From the NCBI GenBank assembly GCA_036625675.1, contig JAZKTH010000111.1, positions 1 to 8,628 of the forward strand: DNA of 8,628 nucleotides, read 5' to 3'. The notes under the pieces were generated by a model. It did not search any database, was not told the origin of the DNA, and worked only from the letters and a program-made list of their open reading frames with translations. This DNA is from Halalkaliarchaeum sp036625675 (GTDB lineage: Archaea; Halobacteriota; Halobacteria; Halobacteriales; Haloferacaceae). A program made the translations under genes and the position numbers. Shown here in pieces: positions 6,190 through 8,628 of the stretch; positions within the stretch are counted from its first letter, which is position 1; each line of letters begins with the position of its first letter.

Positions 6190-6975
6190 GTGACTGGAGA
6201 CTCAGAGGAGGAAAACGGCGGGACCGAAGTCCCCGAAGACCACCCCCGATACGAGTCGCTCGTGACCCGTCACCGGATCGAGGCGGGCGTGGATCGGGGG
6301 ATCACGAGCCGCCAGGGGCTCATCGCCCAGGGACGCGGCGAGGCGTTCGATTATCTGCTGGGCGAACGCACGATCGACAGCGCCGACGCGGCCGCCAGGG
6401 CCGCCGCGGCACACCTCCTGCTCGCGGACCGTCCGGTGCTCTCGATCAACGGAAACGTCGCCGCGCTGGTCCCCGGCGAGGTCGTCGAACTCGCCGAGGC
6501 GGTCGGCGCGGACCTCGAGGTCAATCTGTTCAACCGCACGGAGGAGCGCGTCGAAGCCATCGCCGACTACCTCCGCGACCACGGCGCCGGGGAGGTGAAG
6601 GGGCTCGCCGCCGACGCCCGGATCCCGGGGCTGTCCCACGAGCGGGCGAAGGTCGACGCCGACGGCATCGCCGCCGCCGACGTCGTCGTCGTTCCGCTGG
6701 AGGACGGCGACCGGGCGGCCGCGCTGGCCGACCTGGGGAAAACCGAGATCGTGATCGATCTGAATCCCGGTTCGCGGTCCGCCCGCGTCGCCGACGTGCC
6801 GATCGTGGACAACGTCCTCCGGGCGATCCCGAACGTGACCCGACACGCCCGCGAACTCCGGGAGCAGTCCCCCGAGGAACTCGAACGGATCGTCGACTCG
6901 TTCGATCCGGCTGCCGCCCTCGAGGACGCGGAACGGACGATCCGGGAGGACTCCTTCGCCGCCGAGGAGAGCTAG
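6190..6975 (+). CDS. 4-phosphopantoate--beta-alanine ligase (archaeal phosphopantothenate synthetase, 261 aa)
   Basis: Predicted to join 4-phosphopantoate and beta-alanine, using ATP, to give 4-phosphopantothenate; in most archaea this replaces bacterial pantothenate synthetase plus pantothenate kinase in coenzyme A synthesis. It matches the archaeal family (COG1701, formerly DUF137) along its whole length: DHPRYESLVTRHRIEAGV (17-34), GLIAQGRGEAFDYLLGE (43-59), PVLSINGNVAAL (82-93), EVNLFNRTEERV (110-121), DLNPGSRSAR (190-199) and VDNVLRAIPN (206-215). Length is normal for the family. The start is GTG 6190, supported by a promoter box about 28 nt upstream; the first 15 residues are acidic and variable. 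The gene faces pantoate kinase, which makes its substrate, 70 nt away and in the opposite direction, so the two are linked in location but not co-transcribed. Confidence 0.93.
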   Translation: MTGDSEEENGGTEVPEDHPRYESLVTRHRIEAGVDRGITSRQGLIAQGRGEAFDYLLGERTIDSADAAARAAAAHLLLADRPVLSINGNVAALVPGEVVELAEAVGADLEVNLFNRTEERVEAIADYLRDHGAGEVKGLAADARIPGLSHERAKVDADGIAAADVVVVPLEDGDRAAALADLGKTEIVIDLNPGSRSARVADVPIVDNVLRAIPNVTRHARELREQSPEELERIVDSFDPAAALEDAERTIREDSFAAEES

Positions 6976-7045
6976 TCTGCGAGCCGCCGGCGACTCGTTC
7001 CGGCGCGGACCCGTTCCGGTCTCGGGGCGCCCCGGCGTTTCCCCG
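6976..7045. other. Convergent spacer with palindrome and short direct repeat
   Basis: This 70-nt gap separates the 3' ends of the two CoA-synthesis genes. It contains a perfect 12-bp palindrome CGGGGCGCCCCG (7023-7034) and CGTTCCGG twice (6996-7003 and 7012-7019). The palindrome has no loop and is not followed by a long T-run on either strand, so I cannot call it a terminator with confidence. Confidence 0.35.
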
Positions 7046-7981
7046 TCACTCTCGGGGGCTCAGCGTCGCTCCCGCCGGGTGCGTCCGGCAGACCGACGGG
7101 TCGTAGCCGGCGTCCGAGAGGCCGGTGCCGAGCGCGAAGACGCTCCGGCCGAGCATCGCCATCGACGCCTCCCCGCCCGCGTCGGCCACGGCGTCGATCG
7201 CCTCCGCGACCTCCGGAGTCGACACGCCGGCCTCGCGGGCGAACTGTCGCCCCTCCGCGAACAGGGTCTCGAGCGTCGGCTCCCGGAGCACCGCCGTCAG
7301 CGCCCGCTCGCCGGCCGCCGAGAGCGTTTCGGTCCCTCCGGAAAGCACCTCCGGGGTCGACAACTCGCCGAACGCGACGTACTCGACGCGCCGCCGGTCC
7401 GGGATCCCGTCGAGGCTGCCGTACCCCGGCGCGCCGGGTTCGAGCCGGATCGGGACGCCGCCGCGGGCCTGCGCGACGACGTCTCCGAGTCCGGTGCCCG
7501 CCTCGACCTCCGCCTCGTGGGCGATCCGGACGAGGTCGTTCTCCCGCCGGGCGCACTCGAACCGGTGGTTCGCCGCCAGCGCCGTCGCGAGCGCCGCCGC
7601 CCCAGAGACGCCGAACCCGGCCCCCAGCGGCAGCGGCGTCTCCAGTCCGACCCGGGCGTCGACGTCCAGCGCGTCCAGAACGCGGCGAACCGACTCGATC
7701 GTCGCGCGGGCGCCGTTCAGGTGGATCTCGGGTTCCCCCCCGTCCGCTGGCGTCACCCTCGCGGTGACGCCGTCGGAGAGCGCGATTCCCGCCCCTCGAG
7801 ATCCCTCCGCCGCCGCCGGGTCCGCCCGGTGGACGCTGAAGAACGCGGTGACGTGTCCCGGGGCGAACGCCGTCGACGCAGCCGCGGTCGCGGTCGACGC
7901 CGTCGCGGTGGCCGCCTCCGTCGCGTCCGGCTCCGTCGCGTCCGGCTCCGTCGCGTCCGGCTCCGTCGCGCCCCGGGTCAT
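7046..7981 (-). CDS. Pantoate kinase, GHMP family, with an unusual repeat-built N-terminal extension (311 aa)
   Basis: Predicted to phosphorylate pantoate to 4-phosphopantoate with ATP, the step before the ligase encoded opposite. It belongs to the archaeal GHMP-kinase family COG1829. Family signs are FAPGHVTAFFSVHR (39-52), the GHMP ATP-binding loop PLPLGAGFGVSGAAAL (116-131), EAGTGLGDVVAQARGGVPIR (160-179) and a third GHMP motif around EASMAMLGRSVFALG (271-285). Residues 1-38 precede the usual start of the fold. They consist of TEPDA repeats followed by an Ala/Thr-rich run, with no membrane or signal character. No ATG or GTG lies between residue 1 and the conserved FAPGHVT (the Val there is GTC), so the extension appears genuinely translated unless a rarer start codon is used. 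The ATG is 4 nt after the stop of aspartyl-tRNA synthetase, indicating an operon. Confidence 0.92.
   Translation of the reverse strand: MTRGATEPDATEPDATEPDATEAATATASTATAAASTAFAPGHVTAFFSVHRADPAAAEGSRGAGIALSDGVTARVTPADGGEPEIHLNGARATIESVRRVLDALDVDARVGLETPLPLGAGFGVSGAAALATALAANHRFECARRENDLVRIAHEAEVEAGTGLGDVVAQARGGVPIRLEPGAPGYGSLDGIPDRRRVEYVAFGELSTPEVLSGGTETLSAAGERALTAVLREPTLETLFAEGRQFAREAGVSTPEVAEAIDAVADAGGEASMAMLGRSVFALGTGLSDAGYDPSVCRTHPAGATLSPRE
7921..7965. repeat. Perfect 15-bp tandem repeat, three copies, at the pantoate kinase N-terminus
   Basis: The unit TCGCGTCCGGCTCCG occurs at 7921-7935, 7936-7950 and 7951-7965 without mismatch, with partial copies on each side (CTCCG before, TCGCG after). 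On the minus strand it encodes a five-residue TEPDA repeat. Perfect identity implies a recent expansion. Confidence 0.95.
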
Positions 7982-7985
7982 CGCC

Positions 7986-8628
7986 TCACGGGGAGAGCCG
8001 CTGCCGGTCGCGCGGGAAGATGACCGCCTCGCGGATGTTGTCCAGCCCGAGCACCGTCATCACGAGGCGCTCGCCGCCGAGCCCCCAGCCGGCGTGGGGC
8101 GGCATGCCGTACTTGAACATCTTCGTGTAGTACTCGAACTCCTCGGGGTCGAGCCCCTGCTGCTCGAATCCCTCGATCAGGCGGTCGTAGCGGTGTTCGC
8201 GCTGCCCGCCCGACACCAGCTCCATCCGCGGGTGCATCAGGTCGAAGCCGGTCGAGACGGTCTCGTCGTCGTCGTAGTCCTTGATGTAGAACGGCTTGAC
8301 CTCGGAGGGCCAGTCCGTGACGAAGTAGTGGCCGCCGATCTCGTCGCCGAGGGCGTGTTCCCCCTCAGTCGGGAGGTCGTCGCCCCAGACGAGCTGTTCG
8401 TCGAGCACGCCGGTCGCGTTGATCCGCTCGATCGCCTCCTCGTAGGTCAGCCGGGGGAATTCGCCGTCCGGGACGGCGAACTCCTCGGCGATCCCGATCG
8501 TCTCGAGCTGCTCCGCACAGTTCTCCGCGACCGCCTCGTAGACGCCGGTGACGACGTCCTCGCAGACGTCCATCGCGTCGCCGTGGTCGCAGAATGCGCC
8601 CTCGAAGTCGATCGAGGTCGCCTCGTTG
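7986..8628 (-). CDS. aspS: Aspartate--tRNA ligase, archaeal type (C-terminal 213 residues, cut by window edge)
   Basis: This is the catalytic C-terminal half of a class II aspartyl-tRNA synthetase, which charges tRNA-Asp (and in some archaea tRNA-Asn) with aspartate. The fragment starts inside motif 2 with NEATSIDFEGAF. It contains the active-site segments HYFVTDWPSEVKPFY and STGFDLMHPRMELVSGG, then YGMPPHAGWGLGGERLVM and NIREAVIFPRDRQRLSP (motif 3 and the family C-terminus). PSEVKPFY and MPPHAGWGLG fit archaeal AspRS better than AsnRS, which has a different sequence around motif 3. The N-terminal anticodon-binding domain, which decides whether the enzyme is discriminating, is outside the window. 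The frame is open to the right edge, so the first in-frame ATG (8573) is internal. Pantoate kinase follows 4 nt downstream on the same strand. Confidence 0.93.
   Translation of the reverse strand, partial: NEATSIDFEGAFCDHGDAMDVCEDVVTGVYEAVAENCAEQLETIGIAEEFAVPDGEFPRLTYEEAIERINATGVLDEQLVWGDDLPTEGEHALGDEIGGHYFVTDWPSEVKPFYIKDYDDDETVSTGFDLMHPRMELVSGGQREHRYDRLIEGFEQQGLDPEEFEYYTKMFKYGMPPHAGWGLGGERLVMTVLGLDNIREAVIFPRDRQRLSP

Noticed and set aside
7079..8023. Plus-strand open frame of about 314 codons opposite pantoate kinase
   Set aside because: It lacks any recognisable domain and has low-complexity Arg/Leu repeats that mirror the TEPDA repeats of the real gene on the minus strand.
7986..8573. ATG 8573 considered as the start of a short AspRS paralogue such as an AsnA-like enzyme
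   Set aside because: The frame continues upstream to the window edge with conserved AspRS motif 2 sequence (NEATSIDFE), so this ATG is internal to a full-length synthetase.

Overview
The window is a compact, high-GC stretch of chromosome from a halophilic archaeon (class Halobacteria). The evidence is strongly acidic proteins rich in Asp and Glu, GC-rich third codon positions, GTG starts, A/T-rich core promoter boxes about 26 to 31 nt upstream of start codons (typical of leaderless archaeal transcripts), and archaeal-type genes such as pantoate kinase, 4-phosphopantoate--beta-alanine ligase, a Dna2-type nuclease-helicase and an archaeal AspRS. The genus cannot be fixed from the sequence alone. 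I see no tRNA, rRNA, CRISPR array, insertion sequence or phage gene.

Left part (1-3838, minus strand): a zinc-ribbon protein (3461-3838) lies upstream of a large Dna2-like protein (590-3400, possibly from 3448) that combines an Fe-S RecB/Cas4-type nuclease with an SF1 helicase. Next comes the first 185 codons of a biotin carboxylase subunit (1-555), which runs off the left edge. Middle part: a divergent, palindrome-rich spacer (3839-3978) separates the zinc-ribbon gene from a plus-strand M20-family amidohydrolase resembling AbgA (3979-5262). That gene converges, with an 18-nt gap, on a two-gene minus-strand unit of unrecognised acidic proteins (5596-6093 and 5281-5589).

Right part: a second divergent spacer (6094-6189) carries two mirror-image core promoters sharing the heptamer CAGGTTT. 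One drives the acidic pair; the other drives 4-phosphopantoate--beta-alanine ligase (6190-6975). That gene converges on pantoate kinase (7046-7981, minus), which lies 4 nt downstream of aspartyl-tRNA synthetase (7986-8628, partial at the right edge). The two enzymes catalyse successive steps in the archaeal route to coenzyme A: pantoate to 4-phosphopantoate to 4-phosphopantothenate.

Most of the window is ordinary housekeeping sequence. The points most worth a second look are the unrecognised acidic gene pair and its promoter shared with CoA synthesis, the repeat-built N-terminal extension of pantoate kinase, three separate in-frame tandem repeats within 3 kb, and the possible operators in the divergent spacers. 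I found no clear evidence of a new defence or mobile system.
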